A stretch of DNA of 64,000 nucleotides from Thermoguttaceae bacterium (GTDB lineage Bacteria > Planctomycetota > Planctomycetia > Pirellulales > Thermoguttaceae), in assembly GCA_017434455.1 (NCBI GenBank), contig JAFRFG010000036.1, forward strand, positions 124,001-188,000, read 5' to 3'. This document shows positions 7,097-15,790 of this stretch, one piece after another. Position 1 is the first letter of the stretch; the number at the start of each line of letters is the position of its first letter. The position numbers and the translations under genes were made by a program. The notes beneath the pieces are model-generated. The model did no database searches. It was not told the DNA's origin and saw only the letters and a list, made by a program, of their open reading frames with translations.

Positions 7097-8098
7097 ATGA
7101 AATCTTCCGCTCTCCTTCGCCCGGCGCTCGGGGCTGCCGCGCTCTTGACGCTGGCGCTTTTTTCCACCCTGTGGTTTGCCGCGGCCGACGCGGCCGACAG
7201 CCAAAGTGTCTCCGGTATCGTCGCCGACATCGAGGACGATCTGGCGGACGACTTAAGCTCCGACTTCGATGACGACGACAAGGATGTCGATGAGGACGAC
7301 GACCTCGACGACCTGGGGGAGGAACCGCCGCTTCTGGAAGAGGAGGGTGAGGAGGACGCCTCGACGGTCCCCGACCAGATGCGGGCTCTCTTCGCTCGGG
7401 CCGACGCGGGGGACGCCGAGGCCCAAAACCTGATCGGGGTTTGCTATTTCTATGGCAAGCGGGTCGAGAAGAATATCGGGGAAGCCGTCCGCTGGTTCTC
7501 CCGTTCCGCCGCGCTTGGAAATCCCAAGGGGCAGACCAACCTGGCGCTGTGCTATCTCGACGGCTCCGAAGGGAGGCGCAATGAGACCGAGGCCAAGCGG
7601 CTCCTTCGGCTTGCGGCCAATCAGGGATACGCCAACGCTCAGTACGAGCTCGGTTCCCTGCTGGAATCGTATGAGACGAAGACGACCGACAAAGAGGCCG
7701 CCGCCTGGCTGCGCCGAGCCGCCGAGCAGAATCATCCCTCGGCCCAGTACCAGCTGGGGGTCTGCTACGCTACCGGCAAGGGGGTCATCAAGAACGAGGA
7801 GACGGCGTTCGGCTGGTTCCGCAAGGCCGCCGATCAGGGACAGACCGACGCCGAGCTGGCGATGGGGCTGTGCTATACCTTCGGCCAGGGGGTGAGAGTC
7901 AACGGAGCCAAGGCGGTTCGCTGGCTCTATAAGGCCGCGAGGAAGGGGAACGCCGAGGCACAGTTCTACCTGGGAATGCACTATATCCACGGTGACGGGG
8001 TGAAACGCAGCACCGACGAGGCGGTCCGCTGGTTCCGCAAAGCCGCCGCTCAAGGACACGACGGGGCCGATGAAGAACTGCGGCGCCTGGGTAGGTAA
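7097..8098 (+). CDS. Exported Sel1-repeat protein with acidic N-terminal region
   Basis: This 333-residue protein has a signal peptide (residues 1 to about 33, ending AAADA), an Asp/Glu stretch of about 45 residues, and then six Sel1-like repeats from about residue 95 to the end. Each repeat has the pattern A-x-x-x-LG-x-CY-x-x-G-x-G-V-x-x-x-x-x-x-A-x-x-W-x-x-x-A-A, for example AQYQLGVCYATGKGV and AQFYLGMHYIHGDGV. Sel1 repeats form helical solenoids for protein-protein contact. AAGGA at 7086-7090 supports ATG 7097. The partner is unknown; the acidic region could bind cations or stay unstructured. Confidence 0.85.
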   Translation: MKSSALLRPALGAAALLTLALFSTLWFAAADAADSQSVSGIVADIEDDLADDLSSDFDDDDKDVDEDDDLDDLGEEPPLLEEEGEEDASTVPDQMRALFARADAGDAEAQNLIGVCYFYGKRVEKNIGEAVRWFSRSAALGNPKGQTNLALCYLDGSEGRRNETEAKRLLRLAANQGYANAQYELGSLLESYETKTTDKEAAAWLRRAAEQNHPSAQYQLGVCYATGKGVIKNEETAFGWFRKAADQGQTDAELAMGLCYTFGQGVRVNGAKAVRWLYKAARKGNAEAQFYLGMHYIHGDGVKRSTDEAVRWFRKAAAQGHDGADEELRRLGR

Positions 8099-8139
8099 AT
8101 AATAACCGTGACACAAAAGAGGAAGGGGAAAGGGGGGAA

Positions 8140-8210
8140 TTACCCGGCAAGGACTCGAACCTTGACTAAGGGAACCAAAATCCCTGGTGCTACCATTACA
8201 CCACCGGGTA
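8140..8210 (-). tRNA. tRNA-Gln(UUG)
   Basis: Read on the minus strand, the sequence folds as a complete cloverleaf: 7-base acceptor stem TACCCGG/CCGGGTA, D arm GTG-CAC with GG in the loop, anticodon arm AGGGA-TTTTGGT-TCCCT giving anticodon TTG, a 4-base variable loop, and T arm CAAGG-TTCGAGT-CCTTG. The discriminator is A (8140). The 3' CCA is not encoded. The weak first pair U1-A72 is usual for glutamine tRNAs. Confidence 0.96.
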
Positions 8211-8360
8211 ACAAGTGCCGATTCTCGGCGCCTTAGGGAAAAATTGCGGCAAGAGACATCCTGTCTCCCACCGCCTCCTTAGCGGTGTATTATGGGGGAA
8301 ATCGGAAATCTTACAATACCCCTTTGAGAAAAACCCCTCCCCCGGCAAGAAGCAGCCCCG

Positions 8361-9689
8361 ATGACTCCTTTCGTCCCCATAAGACCGCTTGGTGCCGACC
8401 GGGCTTCTTTGCGGAGGATCCTCTTTCTTGGCGTGGTGGTGGCGCTTCTGGTCGGGAGCATTTTTTGCCCGCGCTGCTTTCGGGTTCGTGTGGTCGGCTC
8501 GTCGATGGAACCGACCCTGCCCGGCCCGCGCGTGGAACTGCGCTGCCCGGTCTGCGGCCAAGTGACCTCCCTGACCGCCGAGATGGAAACCCTCCGCCAT
8601 CTGGACGATTTCCGCTGTTGCGGCTGCCGCTGTTGCGGCTACACCCTTGTCCCGATTCAGCCAAACACGGTCCCCGGAAGTTCCCTGAAGATCACCTCCA
8701 AGTGGAGACATTTCCCCAAACGAGGGGAGGTGGTTTTGGTCACCCCGCCGACCGACGAAGATACTCCCCCGGCCATTAAGCGGGTGATAGGACTGCCGGG
8801 TGAGCGGGTCGAGATCGTTCGGGGGGATATCCTCATCGATGGTCAGCCGGTTCGGGACGCTCCCTGGGACCGGGAGCTTACCGCGCTCGACTCGATGACA
8901 CCGCATTGCCAGGGACGGGCCCTTCTGTTCACCCACACCGCCGCGGTCCCCTTTGGGGACGATCAAGCCGACTTGCCTCGTCCCGATCCGATTCCGACCC
9001 CGCTGACCAACGAGATCCCCCGGCTGGAAACAGCCCAGCCGGTCGCCGTGGAATACCTTCGTGATTTTGTCCTGGATGTCACCCTCTCCTCCGCCAAGGG
9101 GGAGGAGCCGATACGGATCGCCGTCGATCAAGGGGATCTCCGCTGGCTGGTCACCTTCGATCGAAAAAGAGGAGAGCTCTCGGTGGCGCAGGCGCCGGGG
9201 GAAAGCGATAATACCATCGACCAATGGCAGGCGGAGGACTTTTCCCTATCCCCCGCCGCGTCGGTATCCTTGGGCAACCTCTTCACAGGCGGCGGAACAA
9301 GCCGCCTGCAGATACGTTTTCTTCACCAAAACGCCGAAATTCTGCTCGATGGTCAATCGCGGCTGATCGTCCCCGCCGGCGTTCCCCTGGACGATTGGAA
9401 AAAGGGGAAGAACCTCCCCATCAGCACCCCGGCGGCGGTCCTGCTCCCGGAGGGGCTCCCCATCGATCAAGAGGATCCCGAGGCACTCCTGGCCGCCTGC
9501 GGAATCGAGGAGCTTACGCTGCGGCGCGGCGGGTGCTTCAGCGAGCCGAACCCCGGGCGCGTCTACGAGGTTCCCCGGGGGTGTTACTTCCTTCTCGGGG
9601 ACAATTCGGCCACTTCGATCGACGGCCGCCTTTGGCCGGCGTTTGTCCCGAGGGGGGCGATCCGCGGCGCGGTAACCTCTTGCCTGTAA
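8361..9689 (+). CDS. Signal peptidase I (first of two), with cysteine-rich and large inserted domains
   Basis: This 442-residue membrane peptidase removes signal peptides at the outer face of the inner membrane. One membrane helix (about 18-36) precedes the nucleophile Ser48 in GSSMEPTL; the general base is Lys140 in AIKRVIGLPGE; the closing box GDNSATSIDGRLWP is near 415. Two cysteine clusters (CPVC at 62-65 and the RCCGCRCC patch at 86-92) sit between nucleophile and lysine and look like a metal site. About 200 extra residues with a beta-rich character lie between the lysine box and the last box, where the usual enzyme has fewer. It is followed by a second, larger paralogue. There is no strong ribosome site before ATG 8361. 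Confidence 0.88.
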   Translation: MTPFVPIRPLGADRASLRRILFLGVVVALLVGSIFCPRCFRVRVVGSSMEPTLPGPRVELRCPVCGQVTSLTAEMETLRHLDDFRCCGCRCCGYTLVPIQPNTVPGSSLKITSKWRHFPKRGEVVLVTPPTDEDTPPAIKRVIGLPGERVEIVRGDILIDGQPVRDAPWDRELTALDSMTPHCQGRALLFTHTAAVPFGDDQADLPRPDPIPTPLTNEIPRLETAQPVAVEYLRDFVLDVTLSSAKGEEPIRIAVDQGDLRWLVTFDRKRGELSVAQAPGESDNTIDQWQAEDFSLSPAASVSLGNLFTGGGTSRLQIRFLHQNAEILLDGQSRLIVPAGVPLDDWKKGKNLPISTPAAVLLPEGLPIDQEDPEALLAACGIEELTLRRGGCFSEPNPGRVYEVPRGCYFLLGDNSATSIDGRLWPAFVPRGAIRGAVTSCL

Positions 9690-9708
9690 AGAGTTGCTCT
9701 AATATAAT
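9680..9708 (+). promoter_or_regulatory. Promoter of the second signal peptidase gene
   Basis: TTGCCT (9680-9685), 17 bases, TATAAT (9703-9708). It overlaps the stop codon of the first peptidase gene and implies a leader of about 95 bases. Confidence 0.5.
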
Positions 9709-9742
9709 GGTTCAATCCATTTTTTCTGGAAATTTCCGCCCC

Positions 9743-9786
9743 GCCAACACAGCTCCTCCGGCTGACTCCGGGGCTTTAGTGTTGGC
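9743..9786 (+). other. Leader hairpin upstream of the second signal peptidase
   Basis: GCCAACAC (9743-9750) and GTGTTGGC (9779-9786) are perfect 8-base arms around a GC-rich loop that can pair further. No T-run follows, so a regulatory leader structure is more likely than a terminator. Confidence 0.4.
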
Positions 9787-9809
9787 CGTTCATCTATAGA
9801 ACAGCGCGC

Positions 9810-11756
9810 ATGGAATCCCCAAACATTATCCGCAATGAAACGTCGATCGAGCAGGGAGTCATGTTTCAGTCCATTCGCGAAATGGTCGAAACGCTGGCGG
9901 TCGCCCTTCTTTTGTCGATCCTCTTTAAGTTCTTCATTGCCGAGGCGTACGTCATTCCGACCGGTTCGATGGCCCCCACGCTGATGGGACGCCACAAAGA
10001 TGTCCTCTGCCCGGAGTGTGGTTTCCGGTTCCAGGTCAACGCCAGCGAAGAGATGGACAACGAACACAACATCCCTAACGGGATCGTTGTCGCCGCGGGA
10101 ACCTGCCCCAACTGCGGCCATACCCAAAAACTTCTCGATACCCCGTCGTTCAAGGGGGATCGCGTCATCGTCAATAAGTGCGTCCCCTCGATGCGTCCGA
10201 CCCGCCGCTGGGATGTCTCCGTTTTCCGCTGTCCCGCGGTCCCTAAGAATAACTATATCAAGCGGATCGTCGGCCTCCCCAACGAGGATGTCCGTATCCA
10301 GTACGGCGATATCTTTGTCCGCGCCGTCGATCCCGACGGGACGCGCGGTGAGTTTGAAATCGCCAATAAGCCGCTTGACTACCTCCTGTCGATTCTCCAG
10401 ACGGTCGACGACGACTCCTGCCGACCGGCCCGCCTGCTGGCGGCCGGCTGGCCCTCGCGCTGGCGGGATGAGCTCTCGCGCCAGAACCCAGGCGGCGGCA
10501 ATGCCGGCTGGGTCGAGGTCGACGGCGGTTTTTACTGCTCGGGGAAGGCGGTGCCGGCGCCGGATTCGCCGGGTTTCGAACCGGCCTCGATGGAGGCGTT
10601 TGACGCCGAGCGGCAAAAGCTCCAAGAGCAGAAGGTGATCACCGACGACGGAACACTCTGGCTGCGCTACCGCCATATCGTCACCCCATCAGAGGTGTGG
10701 AACGCGCTCGACCAGCAGCAGCCGGCCGGCACGTGGCTGGAAAACGGCAAGGTTCAAAACAATCCCCAGCTGGTGACCGACATGACGGCCTACAACACCG
10801 GTATCCCTGTCCGGGATCCGCGCAGCGCCGAAACCTATGGCGGTTTGACCCAGCACAAATCGGTCGGCGGACTGGGGTTCAACTGGACGGGGGATTTGGC
10901 GATCTCCTGTCAGATGAGTTTCGGCGCCTTCAGCCAGGAGGAACAGATCACCTTCGAGCTGGTCAAAGGGGGAACGCTCTTCCGCGCCCGAATTCTTCCG
11001 GCCGAATCGAAGGCGGTTTTAGAAATCCCGTCGATTCCGCTCTTCACGCCGCTGGAGGCCCCGATCACACTAGCCCCCGAGAAAAAATACAAGGTGGTTT
11101 TCCTCAATATCGACGAGCAGCTGCGCCTGGTCATCGACGGCCGCCCGGTCGAGTTCCCCAATGACGGCCGGTACGACCATCTCTGCCAGCCCCTGTCCAA
11201 CGGCACGCCCGGGGTGCTGCCGCGCAACCGCGACCCGAACGGGCTTGACCTGTCGCCGGCGGCGATCGGCGTCAAGGCCGGGGCGGTCGAGGTCAGTCAC
11301 CTGAAGATTCTCCGCGACATCTACTACATCGCGATGGGGGAAGACCATCAGGAACCGATCGAATCGATCTTCTCGCGCGGCGCGGTTGAGGGTCAGCTGG
11401 TCTCGATGCGCTCCAACGCGCGCTGCGATCGATTCTTCGCCCGTCCGCTGGCCAACCTCAGTGAGGAAACCCTCACCGAGTTCTACAGCGACCCCAGCCG
11501 GTGGAACGGTTACGGAAACACCAAGTCGGTCCTCTTCCGTCAGGGAAACAACGCTTTCCTCGCTTTGGGGGACAACAGCGGACTGAGCCAAGACAGCCGT
11601 CTGTGGGCCGAAAACCGCGACGATATTCCTCACTATGTCGACCGCCAGCTGATGCTCGGCAAGGCCGTCTGCGTTTTCTGGCCGCACGGGAAACCGATTC
11701 CCGGGACAAACCTCTTCCTCATTCCCGACTTCGCCCGAATGCGGGGGATCGATTAG
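9810..11756 (+). CDS. lepB: Signal peptidase I (second), with zinc ribbon and very large insertion
   Basis: This 648-residue protein has a membrane helix at about 28-45, nucleophile Ser53 in PTGSMAPTL, and base Lys151 in YIKRIVGLPNED. Between them CPEC (67-70) and CPNC (99-102) form a textbook zinc-ribbon pair. The final box ALGDNSGLSQDSRLW is near 585, so over 400 residues separate the lysine and last boxes. This insert contains lamin-G/concanavalin-like beta strands (for example LGFNWTGDLAISCQMSFGAF and KVVFLNIDEQLRLVIDGRPVEF). Escherichia coli LepB is about 320 residues. The tandem arrangement with the gene at 8361 points to an old duplication. It has its own promoter. Confidence 0.9.
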   Translation: MESPNIIRNETSIEQGVMFQSIREMVETLAVALLLSILFKFFIAEAYVIPTGSMAPTLMGRHKDVLCPECGFRFQVNASEEMDNEHNIPNGIVVAAGTCPNCGHTQKLLDTPSFKGDRVIVNKCVPSMRPTRRWDVSVFRCPAVPKNNYIKRIVGLPNEDVRIQYGDIFVRAVDPDGTRGEFEIANKPLDYLLSILQTVDDDSCRPARLLAAGWPSRWRDELSRQNPGGGNAGWVEVDGGFYCSGKAVPAPDSPGFEPASMEAFDAERQKLQEQKVITDDGTLWLRYRHIVTPSEVWNALDQQQPAGTWLENGKVQNNPQLVTDMTAYNTGIPVRDPRSAETYGGLTQHKSVGGLGFNWTGDLAISCQMSFGAFSQEEQITFELVKGGTLFRARILPAESKAVLEIPSIPLFTPLEAPITLAPEKKYKVVFLNIDEQLRLVIDGRPVEFPNDGRYDHLCQPLSNGTPGVLPRNRDPNGLDLSPAAIGVKAGAVEVSHLKILRDIYYIAMGEDHQEPIESIFSRGAVEGQLVSMRSNARCDRFFARPLANLSEETLTEFYSDPSRWNGYGNTKSVLFRQGNNAFLALGDNSGLSQDSRLWAENRDDIPHYVDRQLMLGKAVCVFWPHGKPIPGTNLFLIPDFARMRGID

Positions 11757-11848
11757 CGAATCAACAGCTTGGACATGATCGGGACTCTACAGCCGCGATA
11801 ACCCACACGCCAAAATAAGAAGGATCAGCTTTAAGGAATCAAAGAGCT

Positions 11849-13126
11849 ATGCTTGACAGAAAATTCATCCTCGAAAATGCCGAGGCGGTGAAACTCAACT
11901 GCAAAAACCGCAATGTGACCGCCGACGTCGACCGGTTCATCAAATTGGAAACCGAGCGTCGAGAGGGACAGCGCCGCCTGGAGGAACTCAATCAAGAGGC
12001 GAACGCCACGGCGAAAAAGGTTGGCAAGTGCGCCACCCCCGAGGAGCGGGTCGCGACGATCGAGCTGGGGAAGAAGCTCCGTGAACAGATCAGTCAACTC
12101 GCTTCGGTACTGAAGAACACGGAAGCGGAAGTTGATCTGCTCCAGCGTTCCATCCCCAATATGGCGCACCCGGACGCGCCGATCGGCGATGACGACACCG
12201 CCAATACCGCCTGCGCCTACGGGAAGACCCCGCTGCCGAAATTCGACTTTACTCCGCTTGATCACGTCGAACTGGCCAAGGGGCTCGATCTGATCGATTT
12301 CGAGGGGGGAGCGCGCGTGGCGGGCGCCGGTTTTTACTTCCTCAAGAACGAGGCGGTCCTCCTGGAATTGGCGCTTCAGCAGTATGCCGTCAGTTTCCTG
12401 ATGAAACACGGGTTTACCCCCGCCTCGACACCCGACCTGGCGAAGAACGAGATTCTGCAGGGAACCGGCTATATCCCCCGCGGGAACGAGACCCAGATCT
12501 ATTCGATCGAGAATACCGACTTGTCGTTGGTCGCCACCGCCGAAATCACCCTCGGCGGTCTGCTGGCCGGACGGGTGGTCGACGCCGAGGAACTCCCCAT
12601 GAAGTTCTGCGGCACCAGCCACTGTTTCCGCACCGAAGCGGGCGCCGCCGGGCGCGCCTCGCGCGGCCTGTATCGGGTCCATCAGTTCACCAAGATCGAG
12701 ATGTTCGCCTTTACCCTCCCAGAACAGAGCGAGGCGATGCACAACGAGCTTCTGTCCATGGAGCGGGAAATCTTCGACAATCTCGGTCTCCCCTATCGTG
12801 TCGTCGACACCGCCACCGGTGACCTCGGCGGCCCGGCCTACCGCAAGTTCGACCTTGAGGCGTGGATGCCCGGCCGCGGCGATTACGGTGAGGTGACCAG
12901 TACCTCGAACTGCACCGACTACCAGGCCCGCCGCCTGAACGCCCGTTACAAGAACAAGGACGAAAAGGGGACCCACTTCCTTCATACGCTCAACGGTACG
13001 GCGATCGCCGTGAGCAGGGCGTTGGTGGCGATTATGGAGAACTACCAGCGGGTCGACGGATCGATCGTCGTCCCCGAGGTTTTGCGTCCCTGCGTCGGCT
13101 GCGACGTGATTGAGCGAAAGAAATAA
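11849..13126 (+). CDS. serS: Seryl-tRNA synthetase
   Basis: The protein has the usual 425 residues. An N-terminal coiled-coil arm (residues about 25-105) binds tRNA-Ser; the class II core contains motif 2 FRTEAGAAGRASRGLYRVHQF and motif 3 LNGTAIAVSRALVAIMENYQ, with the serine pocket TAEITL. It charges tRNA-Ser with serine in the cytoplasm, and also supplies the first step toward selenocysteine where present. It appears to share a transcript with the small membrane protein 11 bases downstream. AAAGAG lies just upstream of ATG 11849. Confidence 0.97.
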   Translation: MLDRKFILENAEAVKLNCKNRNVTADVDRFIKLETERREGQRRLEELNQEANATAKKVGKCATPEERVATIELGKKLREQISQLASVLKNTEAEVDLLQRSIPNMAHPDAPIGDDDTANTACAYGKTPLPKFDFTPLDHVELAKGLDLIDFEGGARVAGAGFYFLKNEAVLLELALQQYAVSFLMKHGFTPASTPDLAKNEILQGTGYIPRGNETQIYSIENTDLSLVATAEITLGGLLAGRVVDAEELPMKFCGTSHCFRTEAGAAGRASRGLYRVHQFTKIEMFAFTLPEQSEAMHNELLSMEREIFDNLGLPYRVVDTATGDLGGPAYRKFDLEAWMPGRGDYGEVTSTSNCTDYQARRLNARYKNKDEKGTHFLHTLNGTAIAVSRALVAIMENYQRVDGSIVVPEVLRPCVGCDVIERKK

Positions 13127-13137
13127 GGGGAAAAAAT

Positions 13138-13332
13138 ATGAGCGCGCTGTTCGCCTATTTTGAGTTTTCCGCCTTCAAGCTGGCGATCCTCCCGGTGGTC
13201 GCCTTCGCGCTGGTCTACGCCGCGTCGCGTCATGAACGGCCGGAGACGATCCTCCGGCACGCTTTTAAGGTCCTTCTGTGGACGGTCGCGGCCACGGCGG
13301 TCTTCTACATTCTTCTTCGCCGGTTCACCTGA
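13138..13332 (+). CDS. Small two-helix membrane protein, unknown
   Basis: This 64-residue product consists of two hydrophobic helices (about 10-28 and 45-60) joined by a charged turn SRHERPETILRHAFK. AAGGGGA precedes the ATG at a normal distance, and the gene sits 11 bases after serS and 50 bases before trkA. These make it a believable gene. No family was recognised. Its place before a potassium-uptake subunit may be chance. Confidence 0.6.
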   Translation: MSALFAYFEFSAFKLAILPVVAFALVYAASRHERPETILRHAFKVLLWTVAATAVFYILLRRFT

Positions 13333-13382
13333 CGTGAACCGGCGCCGGAAACTTATTCGATAAGGAGCGGTTGGTAAGAAGC

Positions 13383-14762
13383 ATGAAAATTCTCATTATC
13401 GGGGGAGGAGTCATCGGCAAGGCGATCGCCGAATTCCTCAGCAGCAAAAAACATACCGTCACGGTGATTGAAAAAGACCCGGACAAATCCCAGCAGCTCA
13501 GCATACAGCTCGAAGCTACGGTGATTGAAGGTTCGGCGCTCTCCCCCGCCGTTCTCGACGACGCGAACATCAGCGATACCGACCTGTGTCTTTCGCTCAC
13601 CGGAAACGCCGAACTGAACCTTGTCACCGCTTCTCTGGCCAAAGGGATGGGGGCCAAGCGGGTCGCCGCCCGAGTCTACGCCGACATCTTCGACGGCATG
13701 GGGGAGTTTGACTTTGCCTCCCATTTCAGGATCGATCGGCTCCTTTGTGTCGAACACCTCACCGCCACGGCGATGGTGCGCAAGATCGGGGAACCGGTGA
13801 TCATGAATGATCACATCGCCCGCGACCGCATCAAGGTGCAAGATATCGCCATCACCAAAGAGACCAAGGTGTGCGGTGTCCCGCTGCGCGAGCTGAAGCT
13901 CCCCTCCGAGGTGCGGATCGGCGCCATCCGCCGCAAAACAGCGGCTGAAGATTCGGAAGAACCGATCGAGGAGACCTTCATCCCAAACGCCGACACCGTC
14001 ATCAAACTTGGCGACCAAATCACCATCATCGGTCTCCCCAAGTGGATCGAGGCGATCGAAAAGCGTTTCGAGCAGACCGGCGCCAAGCAAGCCGTCTCGA
14101 TCATCGGCGGAAGCCGTTCGGGGGTCTGTCTGGCAAAGATCTTAAAAGCGCAGAGGTACCGGGTTCGGCTGCTCGAAAAAGAAGAGCGCCGCGCCAAGGC
14201 GCTGTCCAAAAAACTCGCCGGTACCTGCGACATTCTCCATGCTGACGCGCGCCGGGTCGAGTCGCTCTTAAATGACGCCGAGGTCCGCGAAGAGACGATC
14301 TTTATTGCCGCGTCCGACGACGATGAGGATAACGTCATGACCTGCCTGGAGGCCGGTCAGCTCGGTGTGAAGCGAACCATCACGCTGATCCGCCACTCCG
14401 ACTACGCCAGTGTCCTCAAAAAATTGGGACTCAACGAGACGGTGAGTCCCTACTATCTCGTTCAGCAAGAGGTTGAAAGTCTTCTCCAAACCGGCCCGGT
14501 ACGCTATAAAAACAGCGACGCGGTCGGCGGCGGGATCCTCTTGGTCGAACTGGATGTCGGTGAAAATTCGCCTTTAACCCAAAAACAACTCAAAGATGTC
14601 GACAGGCCAAAAGACTCCCTTTTGATCGCTCGTATCCGAGGAAACGCCATCGCGGTCCCCGGGGCGGACGACATCTTGGAAGCCGGCGATATCATCGTCG
14701 CCCTGGTCTACGAAAAAGACCTGCCCGCTTTGATCGACGCGGTCACCGCCCAGAAGGGGTAG
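13383..14762 (+). CDS. trkA: Trk potassium uptake regulatory subunit TrkA
   Basis: This 459-residue cytoplasmic protein carries two tandem RCK units, each with a nucleotide-binding Rossmann half and a C-terminal ligand half. The first begins MKILIIGGGVIGKAIAEFL, the second near residue 232 with SIIGGSRSGVCLAKIL. Acidic residues at the ends of the second strands (VIEKD, LLEKE) fit NAD(H) binding. TrkA gates the TrkH/TrkG potassium channel; no trkH is in the window. ATG 13383 matches the family's usual start; a TTG at 13371 has AAGGAG three bases upstream, which is too close. Confidence 0.93.
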   Translation: MKILIIGGGVIGKAIAEFLSSKKHTVTVIEKDPDKSQQLSIQLEATVIEGSALSPAVLDDANISDTDLCLSLTGNAELNLVTASLAKGMGAKRVAARVYADIFDGMGEFDFASHFRIDRLLCVEHLTATAMVRKIGEPVIMNDHIARDRIKVQDIAITKETKVCGVPLRELKLPSEVRIGAIRRKTAAEDSEEPIEETFIPNADTVIKLGDQITIIGLPKWIEAIEKRFEQTGAKQAVSIIGGSRSGVCLAKILKAQRYRVRLLEKEERRAKALSKKLAGTCDILHADARRVESLLNDAEVREETIFIAASDDDEDNVMTCLEAGQLGVKRTITLIRHSDYASVLKKLGLNETVSPYYLVQQEVESLLQTGPVRYKNSDAVGGGILLVELDVGENSPLTQKQLKDVDRPKDSLLIARIRGNAIAVPGADDILEAGDIIVALVYEKDLPALIDAVTAQKG

Positions 14763-14814
14763 GGGTACAAGATAACAACGCGAAAGCCCTTTTTCTCTGT
14801 CAGGAGGATATTCG

Positions 14815-15762
14815 ATGAACCCAAGAAGGATCTTCACCACACAAAGCGCCCTTAACTCCCCGCGCCGCTTTACAAGCTGGGGATATGTCCTGCTGTTGTC
14901 AGCCGCCTTGGCCGCCGCTTTGACCGGCTGCTCGAAAAGGCAGTCCGACGGCTATTACGACGATGGAATCAAAGCGCTCAACGCCGGCCAATACAAAGAG
15001 GCGATCGACTTCTTCACCCTGGCGACCGAGTCAAATCCCAGAAACGCCGCCGCCTATCTGGCTCGGGGAATCTGTTCCCTCAAGCTGGGAGACTATGAGC
15101 CGTCTTTGCGTGATTTTCAAACAACCTTGACCCTCAGTCCCGGGAATATCGACGCTCGGCGGGGAAGCGGCGAGGCGCACCTGGGGCTGGAACAGTGGGA
15201 AGAGGCGGCCAAAGATTTCGACGCCGTTTTAGCCGTCGCCCCCGACGACCTCAACACGCTGAACAACCGTGGTTTTGCTCGTTCTCATATGGAAATGCTC
15301 CAAGAGGCGCTGGACGACTTCGACGCCTGTATCGCCAAAGACCCGAAATGCGCCCTGTACCTGCACAACCGCGGCTCCTTGTACCGCCGGCTGGAACAGC
15401 CGAATTCCGCCTTGGCCGATTTCAACGACGCTATCGCGCTGAGTCCCGACGATCCGATCCTCTACATCACGCGCGGCTCGACCCACTACCAAGCCGGCCG
15501 CTGGGACGACGCGATGCGGGACTTCAATACCGCCATCGAAAAAGACGGCACTTTGGCCGCCGGGTACAAATACCGGGGGATGTGCCTCAAGAGCCAGGGG
15601 GAATGGAAGCAGGCCATCACCGACTTTACCCGCGCCATCGAGCTGGATCCCCTTGACGGTGAGCTCTACTACGAACGGGGCTCCGCCGCGCTTCAGGCCG
15701 GCGACCAGCAGATGTACGACGATGATATGGCCAAATTCGGCGCGTTGACCGAACAACAATAA
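14815..15762 (+). CDS. TPR-repeat lipoprotein
   Basis: This 315-residue protein has an N-terminal signal segment with lipobox LTGC, giving lipidated Cys39. The rest is about seven tetratricopeptide repeats, such as GIKALNAGQYKEAIDFFTLA, AYLARGICSLKLGDYEPSLRDF and LYYERGSAALQAGDQQMY. TPR solenoids are protein-protein scaffolds; a lipid-anchored form would act in the periplasm. AGGAGG (14800s) precedes the ATG closely. It lies between trkA and recG on the same strand. The partner cannot be told from sequence. Confidence 0.85.
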   Translation: MNPRRIFTTQSALNSPRRFTSWGYVLLLSAALAAALTGCSKRQSDGYYDDGIKALNAGQYKEAIDFFTLATESNPRNAAAYLARGICSLKLGDYEPSLRDFQTTLTLSPGNIDARRGSGEAHLGLEQWEEAAKDFDAVLAVAPDDLNTLNNRGFARSHMEMLQEALDDFDACIAKDPKCALYLHNRGSLYRRLEQPNSALADFNDAIALSPDDPILYITRGSTHYQAGRWDDAMRDFNTAIEKDGTLAAGYKYRGMCLKSQGEWKQAITDFTRAIELDPLDGELYYERGSAALQAGDQQMYDDDMAKFGALTEQQ

Positions 15763-15790
15763 CCGATCGTTTTCCTACCCCTAAAAATCT

